64,000 nucleotides of DNA from Microbacterium foliorum. Lineage in GTDB: Bacteria; Actinomycetota; Actinomycetes; Actinomycetales; Microbacteriaceae. This document shows positions 49,773 to 57,972 of the stretch, in pieces. How positions within the stretch are numbered: position 1 is the first letter of the stretch; the number at the start of each line of letters is the position of its first letter. The position numbers and the translations under genes are program-made. The notes beneath the pieces were generated by a model. That model did no database searches, was not told where the DNA came from, and saw only the letters and a program-made list of their open reading frames with translations. The DNA is taken from contig NZ_CP041040.1 in assembly GCF_006385575.1 (NCBI RefSeq), forward strand, positions 434,001 through 498,000, in the 5' to 3' direction.

Positions 49773-52700
49773 CAGGACCCCGTCTCGCGCCGCCCCGCGT
49801 CCCCTCCGGAAAGCTCCCCGTTCAAGCGCCGCCCGAGCTGCAGCCCAACGACGGCGGCATGGGAATCCTCGGATCCCTTCTGCCGATGCTGGGCAGCGTG
49901 GGTGCGATCGTCATGGTCACGATGTCGAACCAGTCGGTGACGGGTCTGCTCACCGGAGGCATGTTCCTGCTGTCGTCGCTCGGTTTCGTGGCGGTGAACG
50001 GCTGGCGTCAGCGATCGCAGCGACAGGCTGCGACCCTCGGCGCACGCCGCGAGTATCTCGCGTACCTGACCGAGCTGCGTCAGACCGTGCGGGTCGCAGC
50101 CCGGCAGCAGCGCCGCGCCGCGAACTGGCACCTTCCTGCACCTTCAGCTCTCCCGTACATCGCCGAAGAGCGCACCAGGGTCTGGGAGCGCGGCATGAAC
50201 GACCCAGACTTCCTCTCGGTGCGCGTCGGAACGAGCGACCAGCCGCTGTGCGTCTCGCTCGAGGCGCCCGAGCTCCCTCCGCTCGCGCAGCTCGACCCGG
50301 TCGCCGCCTCGGCCGCGCATCGTTTCATGCTGACGCACGAGCTGCAGAAGAACCTTTCGCTCGGCATCACGCTGCGCGACTACGCCCGCGTCGAGATCAC
50401 GGGAGACGAGACCGAGTCCCGCGGTCTCGCGCGCGCCATGCTGCTGCACCTCGCGACCATGCACGACCCCGACACGGTGCAGATCGTCATCGCCGCTGAC
50501 GCGGCCGTTCTGCCGCAGTGGGAATGGGCCAAGTGGATGCCGCACACGCATTCGCGCACGGTCAGGGACGGCCTCGGTGCCGCCCGCATGATCGGCTCGC
50601 AGCTGTCCGAGCTCGAGGACATGCTCCCCGCCGAGGTCCGTGAGCGGCCGCGCTTCGCCCGTGACGGGTCCGGCCCCAAGGTGCCGCACATCGTGATCCT
50701 GACGGATGGTGTCACCACCTCGTTCAACGACGTGCTCGTGAGCGGTGGCGGCGTGCAGGGGGTGACCGTGATCGACCTTCCCTCCCGGTGGGGCGATCTC
50801 GAGGACCCGAACGCCCTGCGCATCGCGTTCGAACCAGGCGGCAAGGGCAGCCGAGCCGAACTCGTCAGTCTGCAGGTGTCCGCGCGCCCGTTCGAGGCCG
50901 ACGCGATCAGCATCGTCGAGGCCGAGGCGACCGCTCGCCGGCTCATCGCCCTCTACTCGGGCGGCACGACGATCACGAAGAAGAAGAGCTCGACCGATCA
51001 GGCTGAGCTCGTCGAGCTGCTCGGCCTTCCCGACGTCCGTGACCTCGATCTCGACGCGGCCTGGTCGCCTCGACTCGAGCGGGACCGACTGCGGGTGCCC
51101 ATCGGGCAGACGGAAGACGGCAGCCCGCTGATCCTCGACATCAAAGAGTCGGCTCAGCAGGGCATGGGCCCGCACGGACTCATCATCGGTGCGACCGGTT
51201 CGGGAAAGTCGGAGGTGCTCCGCACGCTCGTGCTCGCGCTCGCGATGACGCACTCGCCCGAGCAGCTCAACTTCGTGCTCGTCGACTTCAAGGGTGGAGC
51301 CACCTTCGCAGGCATGGCTGACATGCCGCACGTGTCGGCGATCATCACGAACCTCGGCGAGGAGATCTCGCTCGTCGACCGCATGCAGGATGCTCTGCAG
51401 GGCGAGATGGTGCGCCGTCAGGAGCTGCTCCGGGCGACCGGACCGTTCGCCAACGTCGCCGACTATGAGAAGGCCCGCCGTGGCGGTCGCACCGACCTCG
51501 CTCCGCTTCCCGCTCTCCTCATCGTCGCCGACGAGTTCTCCGAGCTTCTGTCAGCCAAGCCCGAGTTCGTCGACACCTTCGTGAACATCGGCCGACTCGG
51601 CCGTTCGCTGCAGGTGCATCTGCTGCTCTCGTCGCAGCGCCTCGAAGAGGGCAAGCTCCGCGGCCTCGACACGCACCTGTCATATCGGATCGGCCTGCGC
51701 ACCTTCTCGGCCGCCGAATCCCGCACCGTCCTCGGAGTCCCCGACGCCTACCACCTGCCCACGCAGCCCGGCGCCGGAATCCTGAAGTCCGACACCGAGA
51801 CCATGACGCAGTTCCGTGCCGCCTACGTGTCAGGACCCCCGCCCCGCCGTCGGCGCCGTGCGGCATCCGGTTCTGCGCAGAGCACCGGATCGACAGCCGT
51901 CGAGCTCTTCACCGCCGCGCCGGTGTGGCGGGCCGAGACGACGGTCGAGGAGCCCGAGGTCATCGTCGACGCCGAGCCAGAAGAGAAGCGCAACACGTTC
52001 GAGATCGCCGTCGAGATGATGAGCGGACGAGGGCAGGCGGCCCACCAGGTGTGGCTGCCGCCGCTCGAGACCCCCGCCACCCTCGATCAGCTGTTCGGCG
52101 ATCTCGTCGAAGACCCGGCCCTCGGACTCATCTCCCCGCGGTGGAGGAGTGCGGGCGCGCTCACCGTGCCGCTCGGAATCGTCGACGTGCCGCTCGAGCA
52201 GCGCCGCGAGAATCTCGCCATCTCGCTCGGAGGCGCGGCCGGTCACATGGCGATCGTCGGCGCGCCGCTCAGCGGCAAGAGCACCCTCGCCCGCACCGCG
52301 CTGGTCGCCCTCGCCCTCACGCACACACCGCAGGAGGTGCAGTTCTTCGTCATCGACTTCGGCGGTGGCAGTTTCACCGGCCTGCAGCGGTTCACGCACA
52401 TCAGCGGCGTGGCCACGCGCTCGGAGCCCGACATCGTGCGCCGCACGGTCGCCGAGGTCACGAGCCTGCTCAACGCGCGCGAGGTGTACTTCCGTCAGAA
52501 CGGCATCGACTCGATCGACACCTACCGGCAGCGTCGCGCGCAGGGGCTCGCGGATGACGGGTACGGCGACATCTTCCTCATGGTCGACGGCTGGGGAACC
52601 CTGCGCGCGGAGTTCGAGATGCTCGAACCGCAGATCCAGGCCATCGCCGCGCGCGGACTCACCTACGGCGTGCACATCATCATCACGGCGTCGCGCTGGA

Positions 52701-53743
52701 TGGAGGTCCGCGCCAACATCAAGGACCTCATCGGCACCCGCATCGAGCTGCGTCTCGGCGACCCGACGGACTCCGAGGTCAACCGCAAGGCCGCCGAGAA
52801 CGTCACGGCGATCCCCGGTCGCGGTCTCAACGAGAACGGCCTGCAGATGCTCACGGCGCTGCCGCGCATCGACGGCGTCGACGACGCATCCTCGCTCGCC
52901 GGCGGCATCGACGATCTCGTCACCCGCGTGGCATCCGCGTGGCACGGCCCCGCTGGGCCCAAGCTGCGTCTGCTACCCTCGCGCATCAGCCACGCCGACC
53001 TCCGGGCAGTGGCCGCTGCTGCGTCGGCGGACGGCTCGGAGCCGCGTGAGATCCTGCTCGGCATCGACGAGGCGAACCTCGCGCCGTTCTCGATCGACCC
53101 GCTCGATGAGCCGCTGCTCTATCTCTACGGCGACGCCGACTCGGGCAAGTCGTCGATGCTCCGTGGTGTCGTGCACGAGATCACGCGCCTCTACGGTCCG
53201 ACCGAGGCGAAGATCTTCGTCGTCGACTACCGCCGCGCGCTGCTCGGCGAAATCCCGCAGGAGTACCTCGGCGCCTACCTCACCTCGCACGAGATGACCG
53301 AGGGCGGGATGAGCGAGCTCGCGCAGTTCTTCCAGAGCCGCATTCCCGGTCCCGATGTCACACCCGACCAGCTGCGCTCTCGGTCGTGGTGGAAGGGTGC
53401 AGAGGGCTTCGTGCTGATCGACGACTACGACCTCGTGTCGACGTCGCAGGGCAACCCCGTCGCGGTGCTCGCCCCGCTGCTCGCGCAGGCGGCAGACCTC
53501 GGCCTTCACGTGATCCTCACGCGTCGCACCGGTGGAGCGAGCCGTGCCGCCTACGATCCGATCATCCAGCGCATGACCGACCTGGGCGCCACCGGCATCC
53601 TGCTCTCGGGAAACCCCGAGGAGGGGCAGCTGATCGGCAAGGTCAAGGCGGCCCCGGCCATCCCCGGCCGTGCTCAGATCGTCAGCCGCGACCGCGGGCT
53701 GGTCGCCGCCCAGCTGCTGTGGGTGCCGCCGAGCTATCAGTGA
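49769..53743 (+). CDS. eccC: Type VII secretion ATPase EccC (FtsK/SpoIIIE family)
   Basis: The protein has 1324 residues, a single polypeptide (not split into EccCa/Cb). Two membrane helices (about 30-80) are followed by the DUF linker domain and three ATPase domains. Walker A motifs are GATGSGKS (Lys480), GAPLSGKS (Lys837) and GDADSGKS (Lys1127); Walker B strands are FVLVDFKGG, FFVIDFGGG and IFVVDYRR. The first domain looks the most complete, as in other EccC proteins. EccC recognises the YxxxD/E signals of WXG100 proteins and drives export. The ATG at 49769 overlaps the RDD-FHA stop; the next gene overlaps its end. Confidence 0.96.
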   Translation: MTGPRLAPPRVPSGKLPVQAPPELQPNDGGMGILGSLLPMLGSVGAIVMVTMSNQSVTGLLTGGMFLLSSLGFVAVNGWRQRSQRQAATLGARREYLAYLTELRQTVRVAARQQRRAANWHLPAPSALPYIAEERTRVWERGMNDPDFLSVRVGTSDQPLCVSLEAPELPPLAQLDPVAASAAHRFMLTHELQKNLSLGITLRDYARVEITGDETESRGLARAMLLHLATMHDPDTVQIVIAADAAVLPQWEWAKWMPHTHSRTVRDGLGAARMIGSQLSELEDMLPAEVRERPRFARDGSGPKVPHIVILTDGVTTSFNDVLVSGGGVQGVTVIDLPSRWGDLEDPNALRIAFEPGGKGSRAELVSLQVSARPFEADAISIVEAEATARRLIALYSGGTTITKKKSSTDQAELVELLGLPDVRDLDLDAAWSPRLERDRLRVPIGQTEDGSPLILDIKESAQQGMGPHGLIIGATGSGKSEVLRTLVLALAMTHSPEQLNFVLVDFKGGATFAGMADMPHVSAIITNLGEEISLVDRMQDALQGEMVRRQELLRATGPFANVADYEKARRGGRTDLAPLPALLIVADEFSELLSAKPEFVDTFVNIGRLGRSLQVHLLLSSQRLEEGKLRGLDTHLSYRIGLRTFSAAESRTVLGVPDAYHLPTQPGAGILKSDTETMTQFRAAYVSGPPPRRRRRAASGSAQSTGSTAVELFTAAPVWRAETTVEEPEVIVDAEPEEKRNTFEIAVEMMSGRGQAAHQVWLPPLETPATLDQLFGDLVEDPALGLISPRWRSAGALTVPLGIVDVPLEQRRENLAISLGGAAGHMAIVGAPLSGKSTLARTALVALALTHTPQEVQFFVIDFGGGSFTGLQRFTHISGVATRSEPDIVRRTVAEVTSLLNAREVYFRQNGIDSIDTYRQRRAQGLADDGYGDIFLMVDGWGTLRAEFEMLEPQIQAIAARGLTYGVHIIITASRWMEVRANIKDLIGTRIELRLGDPTDSEVNRKAAENVTAIPGRGLNENGLQMLTALPRIDGVDDASSLAGGIDDLVTRVASAWHGPAGPKLRLLPSRISHADLRAVAAAASADGSEPREILLGIDEANLAPFSIDPLDEPLLYLYGDADSGKSSMLRGVVHEITRLYGPTEAKIFVVDYRRALLGEIPQEYLGAYLTSHEMTEGGMSELAQFFQSRIPGPDVTPDQLRSRSWWKGAEGFVLIDDYDLVSTSQGNPVAVLAPLLAQAADLGLHVILTRRTGGASRAAYDPIIQRMTDLGATGILLSGNPEEGQLIGKVKAAPAIPGRAQIVSRDRGLVAAQLLWVPPSYQ

Positions 53744-54498
53744 TCGTGAGCGAGACGACCACGGTCGAGACGGTCTGGGTTCCCGGCCACGCCGGATGGC
53801 CGGGCCAGCAGCGTTCGACGACCGGGCTGACCGTGCTGGGTGTCGTGATCGCCACCGCGATCCTGTTCTATGCGGCGACGCTGGTGGCCGACCCCGCCCC
53901 GGCCATGAAGGTTCTCGGAGCGGGAGTCGTCACGACCGTCGGTGTCGCGGTCTGGCTGCTGACGACCCACCTCAGGGTCTCGCGCGTGACGGTCGTCCGC
54001 CCGGTCGTCGACGGACCGAGCATCGTGTTCGGTGGCGTTGCGCAAGCCGTCTGGCCGTTGCGCGCTCTCGTCCTGGCGGGGATGCTGCTCCTCGCCGGGT
54101 GGACATGGTCCGTCTTCACCGTTCCTGCGGAGCGGATGACGATGCTCACGTTGTTGGGAATCCCCGTCATCGGGCTCGCCGTGGTTGTCGCCGGCGCACG
54201 AGCCTGGTTCACTCCGCCCTCTCGTCATCGACTGACGCTGCGCCCTGACGGCCTCGAGCTGCGAATCCCGCGCAACGACGTGAGAGCGACCTGGGACGAG
54301 TTCTCAGACGCATCGCTGGACGGTGACCGTGTCGTCATCCGGACGACGACGACACGTCCGTCATCATGGGCGACCCGCGATCTCGCGAGTGATCCGGTTA
54401 TCCTCGCCGAGCTCGCGTCGTTCTACGCGCATCATCCCGAGGCGCGAGCCGAGATAGGCGCTGCGACCCTCGCGCGTCTGAGGTCCGGAGACTTCTGA
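53740..54498 (+). CDS. Membrane protein at the end of the T7SS operon, unknown function
   Basis: The protein has 252 residues from the GTG at 53740, which overlaps the eccC stop (GTGA); a GTG two codons on is also possible. Four hydrophobic helices lie in two pairs (about 28-68 and 98-145). The C-terminal 100 residues are cytoplasmic; RLTLRPDGLELRIPRNDVRATWDEF looks like a bacterial PH-like beta barrel. No EccE is found in the locus, and EccE also has paired helices plus a cytoplasmic domain, so this could stand in for it; I see no sequence similarity that proves it. Confidence 0.75.
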   Translation: MIVSETTTVETVWVPGHAGWPGQQRSTTGLTVLGVVIATAILFYAATLVADPAPAMKVLGAGVVTTVGVAVWLLTTHLRVSRVTVVRPVVDGPSIVFGGVAQAVWPLRALVLAGMLLLAGWTWSVFTVPAERMTMLTLLGIPVIGLAVVVAGARAWFTPPSRHRLTLRPDGLELRIPRNDVRATWDEFSDASLDGDRVVIRTTTTRPSSWATRDLASDPVILAELASFYAHHPEARAEIGAATLARLRSGDF

Positions 54499-54537
54499 GA
54501 GGCCGGGGTAGCGAAACGCCCGAGCCTGAATCGGACG

Positions 54538-55008
54538 TCAACGGGTCGCGTCGGCGAGGTGACGTGCGTCGTGGCTCAGCACCTTGACGATGATGCCGTG
54601 GCGACGCAGCTCCTTGGCTGTGCGTGCACCCTCTTCAGCGTCGCGGCCCAGAGCGTTGATGTTCGCCACGACGAGCACGTCTCCGGTCTTCAGCGTGCCG
54701 ATGAGGCGCGACAGTCGATCGCTCCAGCTCTCGAGGATGTCGGGGGCGGGATGACGGAAACCCTCGATCGGCACCCCGAACCGGGTGAGGTCGTCTCGCT
54801 GCTCGACCACCGAGGGCATGCCCTCGCGCGAGACCACGAGTCCGACCAGGCGTGACCCGTCGGGGCGTGCGAGCCAGAAGTCGCGGTTCTGCTGCAGTTC
54901 GGTGAAGCACTTGGGGCACTCCGCGGCCGCGTGCGGCAGATGCAGCGGACTCGTCAGGGCCTCGTCGACGGATGCCGTCGCCTTCATGGGATCGATCGTC
55001 TCGCTCAT
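54538..55008 (-). CDS. Resolvase-fold protein with eroded catalytic motifs
   Basis: The protein has 156 residues. The ATG at 55008 follows GGAGGT. After 50 residues with one CxxC (CPKC), the chain follows the serine recombinase fold: LVGLVVSREGMPSVVEQRDDL stands where YxRVSTxxQ..EQR is usual, and GDVLVVANINALGR where GDxLVVxxLDRLGR is usual. Ser60 may match the nucleophile, but the first Arg is Val and the Asp-Arg of LDRLGR is Asn118-Ala119. No DNA-binding helix-turn-helix follows. It is therefore not a normal mobile-element resolvase; a non-recombinase role is possible. It lies between eccC's operon and mdh without flanking repeats. Confidence 0.7.
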   Translation of the reverse strand: MSETIDPMKATASVDEALTSPLHLPHAAAECPKCFTELQQNRDFWLARPDGSRLVGLVVSREGMPSVVEQRDDLTRFGVPIEGFRHPAPDILESWSDRLSRLIGTLKTGDVLVVANINALGRDAEEGARTAKELRRHGIIVKVLSHDARHLADATR

Positions 55009-55060
55009 CGCGCACCTCCGGCATCCATTCTGCCCTGATCGGAGCCTGCGCGGTGACCTT

Positions 55061-56050
55061 TCAGAGCATCCCGAGTGCCCGAACCGCTTCTCGTTCCTCG
55101 ACGAGCTCGGCCACCGAGGCGTCGATGCGCGCACGCGCCCAGTCGCTGATCTCGAGCCCCTCGACGATCTGCCACTCTCCGTCGACCGAACGCACCGGGA
55201 ACGACGAGATCAGACCGGCCGGAACGCCGTACTCGCCGTGCGAGACCACTCCGGCCGAGGTCCAGTCGTCGGTGCCGTGCACCCAGTCGCGCACGTGCTC
55301 GATCGTGGCGTTCGCGGCGGACGCCACGGAAGACGAGCCGCGCACCTGGATGATCTCCGCCCCACGCTTCGCGACCCGAGGGATGAAGGTCTCGTCGAGC
55401 CACGCGGGCACATCGCCGACGATGGCCTCGAGGGCACTCGCGACCGGCTTGCCGCCCACGGTCGCATGCGAGACGTCGGGGAACTGCGTCGCCGAGTGGT
55501 TGCCCCAGATGGGCACACGGCGAATCGTGTCGACCGGCACCGCGAGTGTCTGCGCGAGCTGCGCCTTGGCGCGATTCTCGTCGAGTCGGGTGAGCGCGGT
55601 GAATCGTTCGGCGGGGATGCCTTCGGCCGAGGCCGCGGCGATCAGAGCGTTCGTGTTCGCCGGGTTGCCCACCACGGTCACCCGAACCCCGGGCGACGCG
55701 TTCGCGGCGATCGCCGCGCCCTGCGGGCCGAAGATGCCGGCGTTGGCCGCGAGCAGGTCTCCGCGTTCCATCCCGGGACCGCGCGGACGAGCGCCGACGA
55801 GCAGCGCGAGGTCGCACCCGTCGAAGCCCACGGCGGGGTCGTCGGTCACCTCGACGTGCTCGAGCAGGCCGAACGCGCCGTCCTGCAGCTCGAGGGCCGC
55901 TCCCTCGGCGGCGCCCAGCCCCTGCGGGATCTCCAGCAGTCGCAGCCGCACCTTCTCTTCGGGGCCGAGCAGGTCTCCGGCGGCGATGCGGAAGAGCAGT
56001 GCGTATCCGATCTGTCCGCCTGCACCCGTGAGCGTGATCGTGGTCGTCAT
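55061..56050 (-). CDS. mdh: Malate dehydrogenase
   Basis: The protein has 329 residues, as usual for the actinobacterial form. The NAD-binding loop is [14 protein letters not shown]; catalytic motifs are RLDENRAK (Arg and Asp) and [10 protein letters not shown] (His). It oxidises malate to oxaloacetate in the citric acid cycle. A TAGGCT hexamer ends six bases before the ATG at 56050, so the mRNA is probably leaderless. The divergent metallopeptidase promoter is only about 30 bases away. Confidence 0.97.
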   Translation of the reverse strand: MTTTITLTGAGGQIGYALLFRIAAGDLLGPEEKVRLRLLEIPQGLGAAEGAALELQDGAFGLLEHVEVTDDPAVGFDGCDLALLVGARPRGPGMERGDLLAANAGIFGPQGAAIAANASPGVRVTVVGNPANTNALIAAASAEGIPAERFTALTRLDENRAKAQLAQTLAVPVDTIRRVPIWGNHSATQFPDVSHATVGGKPVASALEAIVGDVPAWLDETFIPRVAKRGAEIIQVRGSSSVASAANATIEHVRDWVHGTDDWTSAGVVSHGEYGVPAGLISSFPVRSVDGEWQIVEGLEISDWARARIDASVAELVEEREAVRALGML

Positions 56051-56056
56051 GACTCG

Positions 56057-56062
56057 AGCCTA
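56057..56062 (-). promoter_or_regulatory. -10 hexamer of a leaderless promoter (mdh)
   Basis: TAGGCT on the reverse strand, then CGAGTC, then the ATG ending at 56050. Confidence 0.55.
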
Positions 56063-56089
56063 CGACCGTGAAGGGGCCGCCGTGCAGAG

Positions 56090-56095
56090 TACCCT
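56090..56095 (+). promoter_or_regulatory. -10 hexamer of a leaderless promoter (metallopeptidase)
   Basis: TACCCT, then CGTGGC, then the ATG at 56102. The 51-bp gap to mdh thus holds two back-to-back leaderless promoters whose -35 zones must overlap. Confidence 0.55.
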
Positions 56096-56101
56096 CGTGG
56101 C

Positions 56102-56983
56102 ATGACCTTCAACCCTGACGCGGATGTCTCCGGCAACACCGCCCGCCGACGCGGACGCGGCGCCGTCGTCGCCGGAGCGGGCGGTGTGGGCCTGCTCGGC
56201 ATCATCGCCCTGATCGCCGGACCGCTGCTGGGCATCGACCTGACGGGCCTGTTGGGCGGCGGCGCGACCGGCGGCGGGTCGGAGCCGTCCGAGGGAAGCG
56301 TGATCGAGAACTGCCTGACCGGCGAGGACGCCAACGAGAACGTCGACTGCCGGGTGGCAGCCTCGCAGCTCGCGCTCGACGGCTACTGGGAGGACCACGT
56401 CAAGGGGTACCGCCCGCCGCAGCTCATCATCGTCGACGGCGCCACCTCGACCTCGTGCGGTACCGCGTCGAACGCCGTCGGTCCGTTCTACTGCCCGCCC
56501 GATGAGACGGTCTTCATCGACCCCACGTTCTTCGACCTCATGCAGCAGCAGTTCGGTGCGTCTGCCGGCGACCTCGCGCAGCTCTACATCGTGGGCCACG
56601 AGTGGGGACACCACATTCAGTACATCACCGGGGTGATGGATCAGTACCCGAACAACGGCACGGGGCCCGACAGCAACGGCGTGCGCATCGAGCTGCAGGC
56701 CGACTGCTATGCGGGCGCCTGGATCGGGCAGATGACCCAGGAGAAGGACCCGGACGGTGTCCCTTACCTGTTGGAGCCGACCGAGGCGGAGATCACCGAC
56801 GCGCTGAACGCCGCGAACACGGTCGGCGACGACAACATCCAGGAGCAGTCGTCCGGTTCGGTCAATCCCGAGAGCTTCACGCACGGCACCAGCGAGCAGC
56901 GCAAGTTCTGGTTCGCGAACGGATACCAGAACGGTCTCGATGTGTGCGCCGACCCCCTCACGGCAGCACCCGGAGAACTGTGA
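56102..56983 (+). CDS. Neutral zinc metallopeptidase, YpfJ/KPN_02809 family
   Basis: The protein has 293 residues. A short basic N-terminus leads to one membrane helix (about 20-45), so the rest is outside. The zinc motif HEWGHH is at about 164-169 and the third ligand region IELQADCYAGAW at about 199-210. The family marker segments ASQLALDGYW and FYCPPDETVFIDP are present. Its substrates are unknown in this family. The gene is followed after two bases by the proline iminopeptidase gene, probably co-transcribed. Confidence 0.92.
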   Translation: MTFNPDADVSGNTARRRGRGAVVAGAGGVGLLGIIALIAGPLLGIDLTGLLGGGATGGGSEPSEGSVIENCLTGEDANENVDCRVAASQLALDGYWEDHVKGYRPPQLIIVDGATSTSCGTASNAVGPFYCPPDETVFIDPTFFDLMQQQFGASAGDLAQLYIVGHEWGHHIQYITGVMDQYPNNGTGPDSNGVRIELQADCYAGAWIGQMTQEKDPDGVPYLLEPTEAEITDALNAANTVGDDNIQEQSSGSVNPESFTHGTSEQRKFWFANGYQNGLDVCADPLTAAPGEL

Positions 56984-56985
56984 CC

Positions 56986-57948
56986 ATGAACCTCGACGCG
57001 CTGTATCCGTCCATCGAACCGCATGAGACCGGCGAGCTGCTCGTCGGCGACGGGCATCGCGTCTATTGGGAGGTCAGCGGCAACCCCGCGGGCAAGCCCG
57101 TGGTGTTCCTGCACGGCGGTCCGGGGAGCGGCACGTCCCCCTGGCAGCGCCGGTTCTTCGATCCGGATGCCTATCGGATCGTGCTGCTCGACCAGCGCGG
57201 CTGCGGGCGTAGCACCCCGCACGCGAGCGCACCCGATGCCGACCTCCGCTTCGTCACCACCGCGCACCTGATCGCCGACATCGAGCTGCTCCGACGCAAC
57301 CTCGGCATCGAGCGGTGGCAGGTGTTCGGCGGATCCTGGGGCAGCGCGCTCGCGCTCGCCTACGCGCAGGCGCATCCGGATGCCGTCAGCGAACTGATCC
57401 TGCGGGGCATCTTCACGCTCCGCCGCGCAGAGCTGGAGTGGTTCTACGAGGGCGGCGCCGCCGCCCTGTTCCCCGACCTCTGGGAGGAGTTCATCGCTCC
57501 CATCCCGGTGCTCGAGCGCTCGCACATGATCGAGGCCTATCACCGGCGTCTGTTCGATCCCGACCCGGCCGTGCACGAACCGGCGGCAGTCGCCTGGTCG
57601 CGGTGGGAGGCCTCGACTGTCACCTTGCGGCCGGATGCCGCGCAGATCGAGGCGATGTCCGACTCGCACACGGCAACCGCCTTCGCCCGCATCGAGAACC
57701 ACTTCTTCGTGAATCGTGGATGGTGGACCGAGGGGCAGCTGATCGCCGGTGTCGACGGCATCCGTCACATCCCGACCGTCATCGTGCAGGGGCGCCACGA
57801 TGTGTGCACGCCGATGATGACCGCGTGGGACCTTCATACCGCCTGGCCCGAGGCCGAGTTCGTCGTCGTCGACGATGCCGGACACTCGGCGACCGAGCCC
57901 GGCATCCAGCGAGCACTGCGAGCCGCGACCGACCGCTTCGCCGGCTGA
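56986..57948 (+). CDS. pip: Proline iminopeptidase
   Basis: The protein has 320 residues, an alpha/beta hydrolase of family S33. The oxyanion motif HGGPGSGTSP, DQRGCGRSTPH, the nucleophile elbow GGSWGS (Ser), and the late Asp (GRHDVCTP) and His (DAGHSATEP) are all present. It removes N-terminal proline from peptides. I chose ATG 56986, with GGAGAA about ten bases upstream; a GTG at 56980 overlapping the previous stop is an alternative. Confidence 0.95.
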   Translation: MNLDALYPSIEPHETGELLVGDGHRVYWEVSGNPAGKPVVFLHGGPGSGTSPWQRRFFDPDAYRIVLLDQRGCGRSTPHASAPDADLRFVTTAHLIADIELLRRNLGIERWQVFGGSWGSALALAYAQAHPDAVSELILRGIFTLRRAELEWFYEGGAAALFPDLWEEFIAPIPVLERSHMIEAYHRRLFDPDPAVHEPAAVAWSRWEASTVTLRPDAAQIEAMSDSHTATAFARIENHFFVNRGWWTEGQLIAGVDGIRHIPTVIVQGRHDVCTPMMTAWDLHTAWPEAEFVVVDDAGHSATEPGIQRALRAATDRFAG

Positions 57949-57972
57949 TCCCGCCCGGCGGCCGAGCGCACC

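Noticed and set aside
54538..55008. Mobile element with active resolvase
   Set aside because: No transposase, terminal inverted repeats or target duplications nearby, and key catalytic residues of the resolvase fold are changed.
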